64,000 nt of DNA from JBEEOW01 sp041191405 (GTDB lineage Bacteria; Bacteroidota; Bacteroidia; Cytophagales; UBA9547). A program made the translations under genes and the position numbers. Location: contig JBEEOW010000017.1 in NCBI GenBank assembly GCA_041191405.1, positions 1-64,000 on the forward strand. The letters run 5' to 3'. The notes beneath the pieces were generated by a model, which saw nothing but the letters and a program-made list of their open reading frames with translations, was not told where the DNA came from and searched no databases. Positions 1-7,855 of this stretch are shown piece by piece. Each line of letters begins with the position of its first letter. Within the stretch, counting starts at the first letter, position 1.

Positions 1-8
1 AATACAAA

Positions 9-118
9 TGTAAAGCTATTTTAGGATAAATTTTAATTGTAAATCCTTTTTAGGATTAAGAAAATTAGTGTAAATTTATATCAGGATTATTAATCAAATC
101 TGTAAACATTTTTTAGGA
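9..118. repeat. Four-copy degenerate ~30-bp repeat array
   Basis: Four copies of an 18-bp core, TGTAAA-N4-TTTTAGGA, start at 9, 38, 69 and 101. Copies 1, 2 and 4 match the core exactly and copy 3 ends TATCAGGA. The steps are 29, 31 and 32 bp, close to three helical turns. The last copy lies inside the 3' end of the next gene. The array may continue beyond the left edge. Confidence 0.6.
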
Positions 119-707
119 CGAGACAACCTTTGTAGTCTGATTGTTCAATTAACAAATTGTCTGACAAAACTTTATGTTCAATCTGTCCGTCACTCCAATT
201 TACAGTAGCTCTTGTTTTAGCAAATTGAGATATTCCATAAGGTCTTGATGGGATTGTTGTTGGTGTATCTCCAAAATGCAAACGTGTTCCGTCTTTCAAA
301 ATGACATTAGGCAGATTCTTGTCAATCTTCCAATTTCCTTGTCCATATTTTTCATTTAAGCGTTCAACTGAATATTTTATTTTGAAATTATATTTTGCTA
401 CCAATCGCTTGTCAGCATTCATGTCGCCATTTATTTCTCCACGATATAGTGAAGAGATTTCAAAATCCTCATCTTTCCAAATTGGGTCTGGTAATTGCAA
501 CCACTCGCTATTAATAAGAACTTCCGCATTTGTAATCTGTCCAAAACGACTGATATTATTTTTGTCCCAAACTTTATTACCATTAGTTACTCCAAAAGTT
601 GGCGAGGCTAATTTTATAAAGTTCTTGTCCTGAATAGACAAATAACCACCTTCCATTCCTGTCTCTGAATATAAAAGAAGTTTTCCTTCAAGAATTTTTT
701 CTGTCAT
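90..707 (-). CDS. Hypothetical protein, 205 aa
   Basis: I do not recognise this protein. It has no signal peptide and no obvious membrane segment, so it is probably cytoplasmic. The sequence is rich in Asn, Lys, Asp and aromatic residues, with no catalytic motif I can name. The start is the ATG at 707, which gives a normal hydrophilic N-terminus. The gene stands alone: no partner is visible downstream before the window edge, and the next gene (GH16) is separated by 360 bp and its own terminator. Its 3' end overlaps the fourth copy of the repeat array at 9-118. Reality as a gene rests on the long open frame only. Confidence 0.6.
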   Translation of the reverse strand: MTEKILEGKLLLYSETGMEGGYLSIQDKNFIKLASPTFGVTNGNKVWDKNNISRFGQITNAEVLINSEWLQLPDPIWKDEDFEISSLYRGEINGDMNADKRLVAKYNFKIKYSVERLNEKYGQGNWKIDKNLPNVILKDGTRLHFGDTPTTIPSRPYGISQFAKTRATVNWSDGQIEHKVLSDNLLIEQSDYKGCLVLKNVYRFD

Positions 708-990
708 TGAGTAGGGTCTGATATAATTGCCACCAACTAATAAATATGCGCAATTGTGCTATATTCTTTTAAATTAAAAAGATCTACTATAAAGTAATTT
801 TAATCAATTTGTTAGCTAAATAAATATTCATTTTACGCATTGCGTTTTTTTGTATATTTTTTTAATTGACTATACAAAATGCGCATATATTTAAAGTATT
901 ATTTACAATTGTACAATATTTTATTTTTACTACAAAATGTTGATAGTTGATATTGTGTATTTAATTATTAATAAATGTCTGTTTTCAACA
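708..990. other. Gene-free AT-rich stretch
   Basis: About 280 bp with long A/T runs, including a CGCATTGCG-type short palindrome near 837-847. No open frame, RNA fold or promoter that I can defend is visible. Confidence 0.4.
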
Positions 991-994
991 AAAA

Positions 995-1021
995 AGGAGT
1001 ACAGCCACCCACTGTACTCCT
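995..1021 (-). terminator. Intrinsic terminator of the GH16 gene
   Basis: A perfect 10-bp stem (AGGAGTACAG / CTGTACTCCT) with a 7-nt loop is followed on the minus strand by TTTTTG. It lies 47 bp past the GH16 stop codon. Confidence 0.85.
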
Positions 1022-1067
1022 CTAACACTCTAGAATAAAAAAACTCCCAAAAAGTATTTTTAATGTT

Positions 1068-2804
1068 TTATTGTTTAATAAATTTTTGACTTGAAAAAGC
1101 CTTGTTGTTGATGATGGTAAGTATATAAATACCAGCACTTAAGTCTGCCACGTTGGTTGAAGTTGAATGAATTGTTTTTAACTTTTCTCCCAACAAATTG
1201 CTTATGTAAGCTTGTTCAAAATTTGTATTACTTAAGTTTAGGTAATCAACAACGGGGTTTGGGCTAATTTGTATTGAATTGTTCAGCCAATTATCTTCTA
1301 TGGCTGTTACTTGCGATGTTGGTATAAATTTCCATTGTCCGCAGGTTTGGTTATTGTTGTCAAACTGTTGAATATTGGCTGAGGAGGCGATGCTTGCGTT
1401 TACAACTTCAATAACTTTTCCACTGTGTTTGGGGATTAATTTATAATAACCATTTCCCGCAGGGTAAACTATAAATTGCTGATTTGGTGTGCCGTAATAG
1501 GTCCATTGTTGTACATTGGCTCCGTTATTTTTACTTATTGCGTCAATATCTAAAGACTTATTGCTGTGCATTGACAATATTTGGTAAGTGCCATCGCCTA
1601 TATGTGTGAATTTAAATTGTTGGTTTTTGGTGCCGGTTGAGGTCCACTGAAATACATTTATGCCATCTCCTGTGGCTACTTCTCCACCTGCAACATCCAT
1701 AAAGAAACCGCTGTTTCTGTTTTGAATAAAATAGATGTTATCCAAACCTGTTTGCCCGTTGGTTTGTACTTTTATGGATGAAACCACATCATTAAAATCA
1801 GACAAACAGCTTGAATTTGCGGTTAATACTTTGGTATTTCCTGTGAAATTGTCATTTGCGTAGAGGGTAACTTTGTAGCCTTCGGCAACTTTTATAGATG
1901 AAACTGTATTGTCGTTCACACCGATGGCAGTTAATTGGGCTTGGGTATAATTGCCAACACTTAATCCACCTGAAAAACCGCCATAATTACAATCGAAATA
2001 GGTAGTAACCACATCTGTACTTGGTTGAATTACATTTACACCATCTTGATATACACGTACATAGTCAACATACATGTTTACAGGCATGGCATTGTTATCA
2101 ATATTGTTTCCTGGCCAATTGCCACCAACTGCAACATTTAACAGAATAAAGAAATTTTCATGGAATTCAGAAGTTCCATTTATTCCATTTTCAATACTTC
2201 CTTCATGGTATTTTACCCCATCCACAAACCATTTAATTAATTTTGCATCCCACTCTACGGTATAAGTGTGGTAATTGGTGATGGTATTTACTTCGGTTTT
2301 GCCTCCGTATTCTACTTTTACACCATTTTCATTTTCCCAGTGTATGGTACCGAAATTGGTATTTCCTAAATTTACATGTTCCATAATGTCGATTTCGCCA
2401 CATTTAGGCCAACCAACGGAGCCAATATTTTGCCCTAACATCCAGAATGCTGGCCAAATTCCTTGTACAGCAGGCACTGCAATACGTGCTTCTATTTTGC
2501 CGTATTTGAAAAACTTTTTGCTTTCGGTTTTCATTCGGGCTGAGGTATAGTTTCTGCCTCCGAAATCTTCTTTTTTAACTGAAATTTTTAAATTACCATT
2601 TTCAATACTTGCATTTTCCTGACGGTAATATTGAAGTTCATTGTTTCCCCAGCCTCCTCCGCCGGTTTCAAATACCCAGTCGGAACTGATATTATTGGTA
2701 AATTCATCTTGCCAAACCAATTGCCAATTTTGGGCAAAACATATTTTAGAGGAAATGAATAAGAATAGAAATGCTATTGCGGCTCTGTATATTTTATGTT
2801 TCAT
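1068..2804 (-). CDS. Secreted GH16 beta-glucanase with crystallin-like, ricin-type and T9SS tail domains
   Basis: Probable endo-beta-1,3(4)-glucanase (laminarinase type). Residues 1-24 are a signal peptide ending in CFAQ. Residues 27-253 form the GH16 domain, with the signature GEIDIMEHV, in which E137 (nucleophile), D139 and E142 (acid/base) match the family pattern E-x-D-x-x-E. Residues about 267-348 resemble a beta/gamma-crystallin domain (two halves ending in VSSIKV). Residues about 355-498 are a ricin-type beta-trefoil (CBM13-like) with QQF/QQW repeats, likely carbohydrate binding. The end (ISPNPVVDYLNLS onward) is a type A type IX secretion sorting domain, so the enzyme should be exported and anchored or released at the surface. 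The GH64 glucanase upstream on the same strand suggests a joint role in beta-1,3-glucan breakdown. Confidence 0.92.
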   Translation of the reverse strand: MKHKIYRAAIAFLFLFISSKICFAQNWQLVWQDEFTNNISSDWVFETGGGGWGNNELQYYRQENASIENGNLKISVKKEDFGGRNYTSARMKTESKKFFKYGKIEARIAVPAVQGIWPAFWMLGQNIGSVGWPKCGEIDIMEHVNLGNTNFGTIHWENENGVKVEYGGKTEVNTITNYHTYTVEWDAKLIKWFVDGVKYHEGSIENGINGTSEFHENFFILLNVAVGGNWPGNNIDNNAMPVNMYVDYVRVYQDGVNVIQPSTDVVTTYFDCNYGGFSGGLSVGNYTQAQLTAIGVNDNTVSSIKVAEGYKVTLYANDNFTGNTKVLTANSSCLSDFNDVVSSIKVQTNGQTGLDNIYFIQNRNSGFFMDVAGGEVATGDGINVFQWTSTGTKNQQFKFTHIGDGTYQILSMHSNKSLDIDAISKNNGANVQQWTYYGTPNQQFIVYPAGNGYYKLIPKHSGKVIEVVNASIASSANIQQFDNNNQTCGQWKFIPTSQVTAIEDNWLNNSIQISPNPVVDYLNLSNTNFEQAYISNLLGEKLKTIHSTSTNVADLSAGIYILTIINNKAFSSQKFIKQ

Positions 2805-2811
2805 ATTTTTT

Positions 2812-2839
2812 AGACTTAAGATTAAAGACGTAATACTTG
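2812..2839. repeat. Period-7 intergenic repeat (site 1)
   Basis: Four consecutive 7-bp units: AGACTTA, AGATTAA, AGACGTA, ATACTTG. The tract lies just upstream of the GH16 start codon. Confidence 0.5.
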
Positions 2840-2877
2840 AGATATTTTAATTTTTAACTACTAAAACCCACCCCTAA

Positions 2878-2894
2878 CCCCTCCCAAGGAGGGG
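2878..2894. repeat. G/C-rich palindrome, possible terminator stem
   Basis: CCCCTCC-caa-GGAGGGG forms a perfect 7-bp stem in an otherwise A/T-rich spacer. It is preceded by an ACCCACCCCTAACC tract, a kind of intergenic sequence often dispersed in Bacteroidota genomes. It lies 74 bp downstream of the GH64 stop and could help terminate that transcript, although there is no clean U-tract. Confidence 0.4.
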
Positions 2895-2931
2895 AATATC
2901 GAATGTGAATTCTTGTTAAGCTTAAATACTA

Positions 2932-2973
2932 ACTGAATACCGATAACTGACAACTGATTACTGAAAACTAATT
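2932..2973. repeat. Period-7 intergenic repeat (site 2) overlapping the GH64 stop
   Basis: Six consecutive 7-bp units: ACTGAAT, ACCGATA, ACTGACA, ACTGATT, ACTGAAA, ACTAATT. The GH64 stop codon (plus-strand cta at 2968-2970) lies inside the last unit. Confidence 0.6.
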
Positions 2974-4518
2974 AATAACTATTTTTACTGCTAAAACTTT
3001 TTCATTTTCAGACCATTGCAGAATATATACGCCTTCTGGTAAAGTAGAAATGTCTATTGAGTTGTTTTCTTTTTTGCTAACTGTCCAAGTTTTTCCGTCT
3101 ATACTTCTGATGATGATTTGTGTGGCATTTTCTGGAACAAATACAAAATCTTTACTAGGGTTTGGATATACTTTGTTTGATGATGAGGTGTTCATATTAT
3201 CTTCAATTCCTGTAACTCTTGATACAAAACCTCCAAATGTTGCAATTACTTTGGTTGGGTTGGGAGTGTGTAAGGTTGATGACTGATCCCAAACATCGTC
3301 GTAAGCAAATCCATACGATTTTTGATTATAGCTTATTCCTGCTTGGTGCCAAAATTTAGCATAATGATTACAAGGTGATTTTAGGTAATATTTGCTTGGG
3401 TCAGACCAATTTTGTTGTCCAACATTGGGCGTTTCTACATCAATTACGTGGCGAGTAATGGCAGCACAAATCTGAGCTTGAATCATTAAATCTGTTGGTG
3501 CATCTTGTATGACTTTGTCGAGTACACCTTTGCCTTCAAAAGCTTCTTGGGTAGTTGGTCTGCGGTCAATAATTCCTTTTCTGCCTGTAAAACCGCCTGA
3601 TTGTGCAGTCATTATTAATTGTTCGCCAACAACTCTGCCTTTCCAAACTCCAGCATCACCAGCATTGAAAATTAAATCTTCGTTTTTGTATTTTTCCCAA
3701 ATTTGGTCAATATATGGTTTCATGTAATTTACATACGGACCAATATTGGGCATAGTGCCAATTGTTCCATCAGCCCAAGCTTCGGTTTTTGTTGGGAAAA
3801 TTATTGAACCATTTGAGCTATTGAAACATCCTTGAAATTCTGTTGGTACATTTGCTTTAAATGCAGTACCAATATCTTCATGAGATTTTAATTCACCAGA
3901 TTTTGCATAGAAATTATTATTTCCAAAAAGCTCTAAGCCCATAGCGTAGTTGTATGAGTCAACTCGTGTAGTATTGCCCCAAAAGCCATATTGGTTTGAG
4001 GTTAATTCAATAATTTCGTACTGAATACCTTTGTTTGGGTCAGTTGGGTCGGAGTGACTTGGGGATGTATAGCCAGCTGGCGACCCACTTGAACCAAAGA
4101 AATAGAAATACAATTGTTGTCCCACAGAAATGAACACTCTACAACCTTGAATTGGAGGTAATTGTACAGTTTTATTTGGAATGTCGCTAAGTTTAGTAAA
4201 ACAATTAGCGTACATTCCGTTTGTGCCTGGCCCTTTATTGCCACCATAAACTGGTCCGGCTACGGTGTTGTAGCTTGGGGACATTAGTTTTTGTGTGCTT
4301 GTTTTGCAATCTATCCAAACACGGTTGCCGGGAGGGCCAGTTAAATCTTCGCCAACTATGGTTACATATAGTTGGTTGTCGGGGAAATTGGAGTTGTTTA
4401 CTATCTGGAACGGCAAGGTTACTTGTGCCATTGACATCCTTGCAATAGTAAGTAAAACAACAATAAATGCTGATACTTTTATTTTAGCTGAGATAAGAGG
4501 TGTATTAGCTTTATTCAT
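2968..4518 (-). CDS. Secreted GH64-family beta-1,3-glucanase with T9SS tail
   Basis: Probable laminaripentaose-producing type beta-1,3-glucanase. After a signal peptide (about residues 1-32, ending MSMAQ) the protein opens with LPFQIVNNSNFPDNQLYVTIVGED, typical of the GH64/thaumatin-like fold, and continues through the family's SPSYNTVAGPVYGGN-like and FGNNNFYAKSGELKSH-like blocks to about residue 420. The last 75 residues (VYPNPSKDFVFVP onward) are a type IX secretion sorting domain. I chose the ATG at 4518 rather than an upstream frame extension to 4557 because it gives a proper signal peptide and because a TAnnTTTG promoter lies at 4543-4550. I could not assign the catalytic acid pair with certainty. 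It pairs functionally with the downstream GH16 gene. Confidence 0.85.
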   Translation of the reverse strand: MNKANTPLISAKIKVSAFIVVLLTIARMSMAQVTLPFQIVNNSNFPDNQLYVTIVGEDLTGPPGNRVWIDCKTSTQKLMSPSYNTVAGPVYGGNKGPGTNGMYANCFTKLSDIPNKTVQLPPIQGCRVFISVGQQLYFYFFGSSGSPAGYTSPSHSDPTDPNKGIQYEIIELTSNQYGFWGNTTRVDSYNYAMGLELFGNNNFYAKSGELKSHEDIGTAFKANVPTEFQGCFNSSNGSIIFPTKTEAWADGTIGTMPNIGPYVNYMKPYIDQIWEKYKNEDLIFNAGDAGVWKGRVVGEQLIMTAQSGGFTGRKGIIDRRPTTQEAFEGKGVLDKVIQDAPTDLMIQAQICAAITRHVIDVETPNVGQQNWSDPSKYYLKSPCNHYAKFWHQAGISYNQKSYGFAYDDVWDQSSTLHTPNPTKVIATFGGFVSRVTGIEDNMNTSSSNKVYPNPSKDFVFVPENATQIIIRSIDGKTWTVSKKENNSIDISTLPEGVYILQWSENEKVLAVKIVIN

Positions 4519-4542
4519 GGGTTTTGGCGTTTTGATTTGATA

Positions 4543-4550
4543 CAAAGCTA
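4543..4550 (-). promoter_or_regulatory. Probable -7 promoter element of the GH64 gene
   Basis: The minus strand reads TAGCTTTG, a perfect match to the Bacteroidota -7 consensus TAnnTTTG, 25 bp before the ATG at 4518. No clear -33 element was identified. Confidence 0.5.
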
Positions 4551-4762
4551 CAACCACATTGATTGAAAATTTATTTGAATAGTATAATTTATTGTTAAAA
4601 TGGTGCTATTTTTGAGTGTTTTTTAATAATAAATTACGTTTTATTACCCTGTTGATTGTTAGGTTTTTATGTGTTATTTTATCTCTTTTAAGGGTAAGTA
4701 TTTTGTTAAGGAGAAATATTGGGTATATATTGCAGAAAATAATATGTTTTTATAGTAAAATA

Positions 4763-4795
4763 AGACCTTCAAGGTTTTTGAAACCTTGGAGGTCT
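4763..4795. repeat. REP palindrome, copy 1 (5' flank of the RAYT gene)
   Basis: 15-bp arms AGACCTTCAAGGTTT and AAACCTTGGAGGTCT pair across a 3-nt loop with one G-T wobble. It belongs to the same family as the palindromes at 5070-5100 and 5514-5546, and lies 22 bp before the transposase start. Confidence 0.85.
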
Positions 4796-4817
4796 ATAGA
4801 TAAAACAGACAAATAAT

Positions 4818-5465
4818 ATGCATGAACCACTTCTCCCCGAAACTGTTTACCATATTTATAATCATGCAAATGGTGACGAAAATTTATTTCGTTCAAATGA
4901 AAATTACCATTATTTTTTAAGGAAATACGGAGAATATATTTACCCTATAGCTGAAACTTTTGCGTATTGCTTAATGCCAAATCATTTTCATTTGATGGTT
5001 AAAATTAGAAGCGAAGAGGAAGTGTTTAAGTTTTTTAAATCAAAAGCTGAAGCGAAATTACCAACTGGAGACCTCCAAGGTTTTCAAAACCTTGGAGGTC
5101 TTGCTAAAGAACAACTGCCGAATTTGCTTTCAAAACAGTTTAGTGATTTTTTTAATTCGTATGCAAAAGCAATCAACAAAATGTTTAATAGAAAGGGCAG
5201 TTTGTTTATCCCTAATTTCAAACGCAAATCAGTTACCGACTCCCAATATTTTACACATTTAATCGCTTATATACATTTGAATCCTGTAAAACATGGATTT
5301 TGTTCACATATACTTGATTGGGAACATTCATCAATTCACAGCTATTATCTTGAAAAAAATACTAAACTAAACCGTCAATATTTGATATATTATTTTGGAG
5401 ACAAACAAGCTTTAATTGATTTTCATACTAATTTAAAAATTGATGATAATTTGTTTGATTTGTAA
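4818..5465 (+). CDS. REP-associated tyrosine transposase (RAYT, Y1_Tnp/HUH family)
   Basis: A 215-residue member of the REP-associated transposases related to IS200/IS605 TnpA. These single-strand nucleases cut and join REP palindromes through a tyrosine. The N-terminus ETVYHIYNHANGDENLF and the metal-binding motif MPNHFHLMVK (HFH, about residues 54-63) are typical of the family. The segment THLIAYIHLNPVKHG (about 152-166) holds the conserved tyrosine region and the usual HLNPVKHG block. The gene is flanked by REP palindromes at 4763-4795 and 5514-5546. A third, perfect 31-bp copy sits inside the coding region at 5070-5100 and is read in frame as GDLQGFQNLGGL, so the protein is not interrupted. 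RAYTs are usually single-copy and domesticated; nothing here looks inactivated. Confidence 0.92.
   Translation: MHEPLLPETVYHIYNHANGDENLFRSNENYHYFLRKYGEYIYPIAETFAYCLMPNHFHLMVKIRSEEEVFKFFKSKAEAKLPTGDLQGFQNLGGLAKEQLPNLLSKQFSDFFNSYAKAINKMFNRKGSLFIPNFKRKSVTDSQYFTHLIAYIHLNPVKHGFCSHILDWEHSSIHSYYLEKNTKLNRQYLIYYFGDKQALIDFHTNLKIDDNLFDL
5070..5100. repeat. REP palindrome, copy 2, inside the RAYT coding region
   Basis: A perfect palindrome: arms GACCTCCAAGGTTTT and AAAACCTTGGAGGTC around a single central C. It is read in frame within the transposase gene between the HUH motif and the tyrosine region. Confidence 0.95.
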
Positions 5466-5470
5466 TTTTT

Positions 5471-5503
5471 AGACCTAACAGGTTTTTAAAACTGTTGATT
5501 TCT
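5471..5503. repeat. Degenerate REP-like palindrome of a second type
   Basis: AGACCTAACAGGTTTT is followed by a decayed partner arm (AAACTGTTGATTTCT). It resembles a sister REP type with the core CCTAACAGG / CCTGTTAGG and lies immediately after the RAYT stop codon. Confidence 0.5.
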
Positions 5504-5513
5504 ATTATCATTT

Positions 5514-5546
5514 AGACCTCCAAGGTTTCAAAAACCTTGGAGGTCT
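5514..5546. repeat. REP palindrome, copy 3 (3' flank of the RAYT gene)
   Basis: Perfect 15-bp arms AGACCTCCAAGGTTT and AAACCTTGGAGGTCT flank a CAA loop. It lies 18 bp before the start of the 7TM receptor gene. Confidence 0.92.
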
Positions 5547-5564
5547 ATTAAAAAACTAAACTAT

Positions 5565-7385
5565 ATGGTATCTAAACAATTTTGTCTATTTGTTTTAATA
5601 ATGCTGTTGAACTGTATCAGTTTATACGCTAGCAAATTTGTACACTTTTCGGGCAATGATAAACTAGTTGTTGAAGCGCCATATTTGGAAATAAAATCTC
5701 AAAATGCTTGGAAAAACTTTGTAAACGAACAAACTTCTTGGCCTGCCATTACACCTATCGAAGCTCGTTTTTTTATTACAGCAAGCAATAAAAATACGCT
5801 ATTTTTAGAATTCCCAGATAATAAACTTGAATCCGTATTTGTAGAAGTGCTTGATAAAAATGGCAAGCAAATTTGCAACCTGAATTACAAGGATGAAAAT
5901 GGTTACACTTCTCCTTTTTCAGTAAAAAACCAAGTGCTTTCATTTACACCTCCCATTGCAAATGAAGTTTATACTGTTCATTATCAGTTGTTTTCACATA
6001 ACGTTTCTTATCCTATTTGTTGGGTTTTGAGTGCTGAAAGTTTTACAAGTAGGTTTAATGCTGAAAATACTTGGTATGGTTTACTGGCAGGAATTGTGCT
6101 AACTGTGGTATTACTGAATGTATTTATGTTTGTAAATACACGAGAAAAAATATTTGTATTTTATGCCATTTATGCATTTTGCCTCGGACTTTTTCAATGG
6201 GCATACACAGGGTTGGGCTTTCAATGGCTTTGGAGTGATTTTTACCTTTGGAACAGAATTTCAAACTTAGTTTGTTCGTTTTTATTAATGTGGAGCCAGT
6301 TTGTGTATTTGTATTTTTATGTTCGAAAAATAAAATTAATCGAAAAACAATTCATTATAGCAATAATTGTATTTAGATTTTTGGTTTTGATAATCAGCTT
6401 ATTGTTGCCTAAATTTTCACTTTGGCATCCGTTACTTGATGCCTTTACCATAGCCTATCAATTAGTGTTGATGTATAGAGCAAACTTGTTTAAATCATTA
6501 CATGGTAGCTTGTATTTAACATCAATTATTATTTTAGAATTAGCATATTTAACTTTTATAGCCGCTTATTATCAATTACTTGAAACCAATTTCATTACAT
6601 ACAACGCTATAGCATTTGGCGGAATAGCTGAGTTGGTTATTGGTATGTTTGCTATAGCTTTACGCTACAAATATTTGATTCAACAAAAGCAAAATTTACA
6701 AAAACAAGAAATTGAAAACCTGCAACAAAATGCGCAATTACGTGAACAATTATTTGAGGAAATATCTGAAAAACAGCGTATTCAAACCGAAATTAACAAA
6801 GCTTTAGAAATTAAAGTATCTGAACGGACCCAAGAATTGGCACAAAAAAATGCCGAATTAGAAGAACTTTACAAACGTTGGGAGCAAATTAGTAGTAATC
6901 TTGATAAGCAAAACTGGCAACTTAACCGACAACTTGAAAGTGACCGTCTGAAATTAATGTGGGGCAAAGGGGTTGATTTTAAAGGTTTTCAAGAAATATT
7001 TCAGTCTGACGACCATGTGATTAAATTCATAGCCGATATAAAATGGAAAGGCGAATATCAATGTAAAAAATGTGCACATACCCAGTACATGAAAGGTGCG
7101 CAATACCTTTCTCGTAAATGTACAAAATGTAAATACGAGGAATCGGCAACGGCTGGCAGCCTTTTTCATGGAGTACGATTTCCATTAGTGAAAGCCTTGT
7201 ATATCAGTTTACAAACTGTTTTACACAGAGATACTTATACTGTACAACAGATAGCCAAAGAAATAGATTTACGTGAAGCTACCTTGTGGGCATTTCGCAA
7301 AAAAATACTACAAGAATTAGAAATTATAAGCAAAAAGTCCCCACATGGCGATATGTTGACGATGTTGATTTTGGGTGGGGAGTAA
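5565..7385 (+). CDS. 7TM-DISM receptor fused to an IS1595-transposase-like zinc-ribbon/HTH domain
   Basis: A 606-residue inner-membrane sensor. Residues 1-22 are a signal peptide. Residues about 25-160 look like the periplasmic 7TMR-DISMED2 beta-sandwich domain. About 168-375 contain seven to eight hydrophobic segments of the 7TMR-DISM type. About 378-470 are a Gln/Glu/Lys-rich coiled coil. The usual output (histidine kinase, cyclase or HTH) is replaced by residues 470-590. These read like the N-terminal head of IS1595-family transposases: a short helical lead (FKGFQEIFQSDDHVIKFI), a zinc ribbon with C500-KK-C503 and C519-TK-C522, the family-typical SATAGSLFHG-x-RFPLVKALY stretch, and an HTH-like segment (YTVQQIAKEIDLREATLWAFRKK). 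No transposase catalytic domain follows. I infer a membrane-bound DNA-binding regulator with a captured transposase domain. The RAYT gene lies immediately upstream. Confidence 0.85.
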   Translation: MVSKQFCLFVLIMLLNCISLYASKFVHFSGNDKLVVEAPYLEIKSQNAWKNFVNEQTSWPAITPIEARFFITASNKNTLFLEFPDNKLESVFVEVLDKNGKQICNLNYKDENGYTSPFSVKNQVLSFTPPIANEVYTVHYQLFSHNVSYPICWVLSAESFTSRFNAENTWYGLLAGIVLTVVLLNVFMFVNTREKIFVFYAIYAFCLGLFQWAYTGLGFQWLWSDFYLWNRISNLVCSFLLMWSQFVYLYFYVRKIKLIEKQFIIAIIVFRFLVLIISLLLPKFSLWHPLLDAFTIAYQLVLMYRANLFKSLHGSLYLTSIIILELAYLTFIAAYYQLLETNFITYNAIAFGGIAELVIGMFAIALRYKYLIQQKQNLQKQEIENLQQNAQLREQLFEEISEKQRIQTEINKALEIKVSERTQELAQKNAELEELYKRWEQISSNLDKQNWQLNRQLESDRLKLMWGKGVDFKGFQEIFQSDDHVIKFIADIKWKGEYQCKKCAHTQYMKGAQYLSRKCTKCKYEESATAGSLFHGVRFPLVKALYISLQTVLHRDTYTVQQIAKEIDLREATLWAFRKKILQELEIISKKSPHGDMLTMLILGGE

Positions 7386-7442
7386 GTTTTTGATGAATTA
7401 AAAAATATATTTAAATTGCTAAAAGTAAATTATATAAACTTT

Positions 7443-7847
7443 ATGAAACAGATAGTTAAAGCATTAATAATGTTCTTGTTGATGTTTATTTCATTACAGA
7501 TTTTTGGGCAAACTCAATCTGATATGAATCAAGAGTCCTTAAATGATTTTTTAAAAGTTGACAAAGAATTGAATGATGTTTATAATAAGATTTTAAAAGA
7601 GTATAAGTCTGATATTGAATTTATTAAGAATTTTAAAAATGCTCAACGTATTTGGATTCAATTTAGAGATGCTGAACTCAAAGCTAAATATCCAGACCGT
7701 GAAGATGGTTATTATGGTAGTGTTCAACCTTTATGTGTTAGATCATATTTAACTGAATTGACAGAAGAAAGAATCAAAAAGCTTAAAATTTGGTTAACAG
7801 GTATTGAAGAAGGTGATGCTTGTGCAGGTTCAATTAAAATGAAATAG
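7443..7847 (+). CDS. LprI-type lysozyme-inhibitor-like protein (DUF1311)
   Basis: A small exported protein of 134 residues. The ATG at 7443 gives a clear signal peptide (MKQIVKALIMFLLMFISLQIFGQ); an upstream TTG at 7416 would only lengthen it. The mature part has the DUF1311/LprI pattern: an N-terminal helix with LNDFLKVDKELNDVYNKIL, the FKNAQRIWIQFRDAE block, a single Cys in QPLCVRSYLTELTEERIKKLK, and a second Cys near the C-terminus (GDACAGS), which may form a disulfide. Characterised relatives inhibit lysozyme in the periplasm; that role is only inferred here. It stands alone between the 7TM receptor and a broken lipoprotein gene. Confidence 0.8.
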   Translation: MKQIVKALIMFLLMFISLQIFGQTQSDMNQESLNDFLKVDKELNDVYNKILKEYKSDIEFIKNFKNAQRIWIQFRDAELKAKYPDREDGYYGSVQPLCVRSYLTELTEERIKKLKIWLTGIEEGDACAGSIKMK

Positions 7848-7855
7848 ATTATGTT

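Noticed and set aside
4616..4816. 66-codon open frame before the RAYT gene
   Set aside because: It runs through a REP palindrome, is A/T-driven in composition and has no start context or recognisable domain.
5070..5546. CRISPR-like array from the repeated GACCTCCAAGG units
   Set aside because: The units are long palindromes with irregular spacing and no uniform spacers, and a RAYT gene explains them; no cas genes are present.
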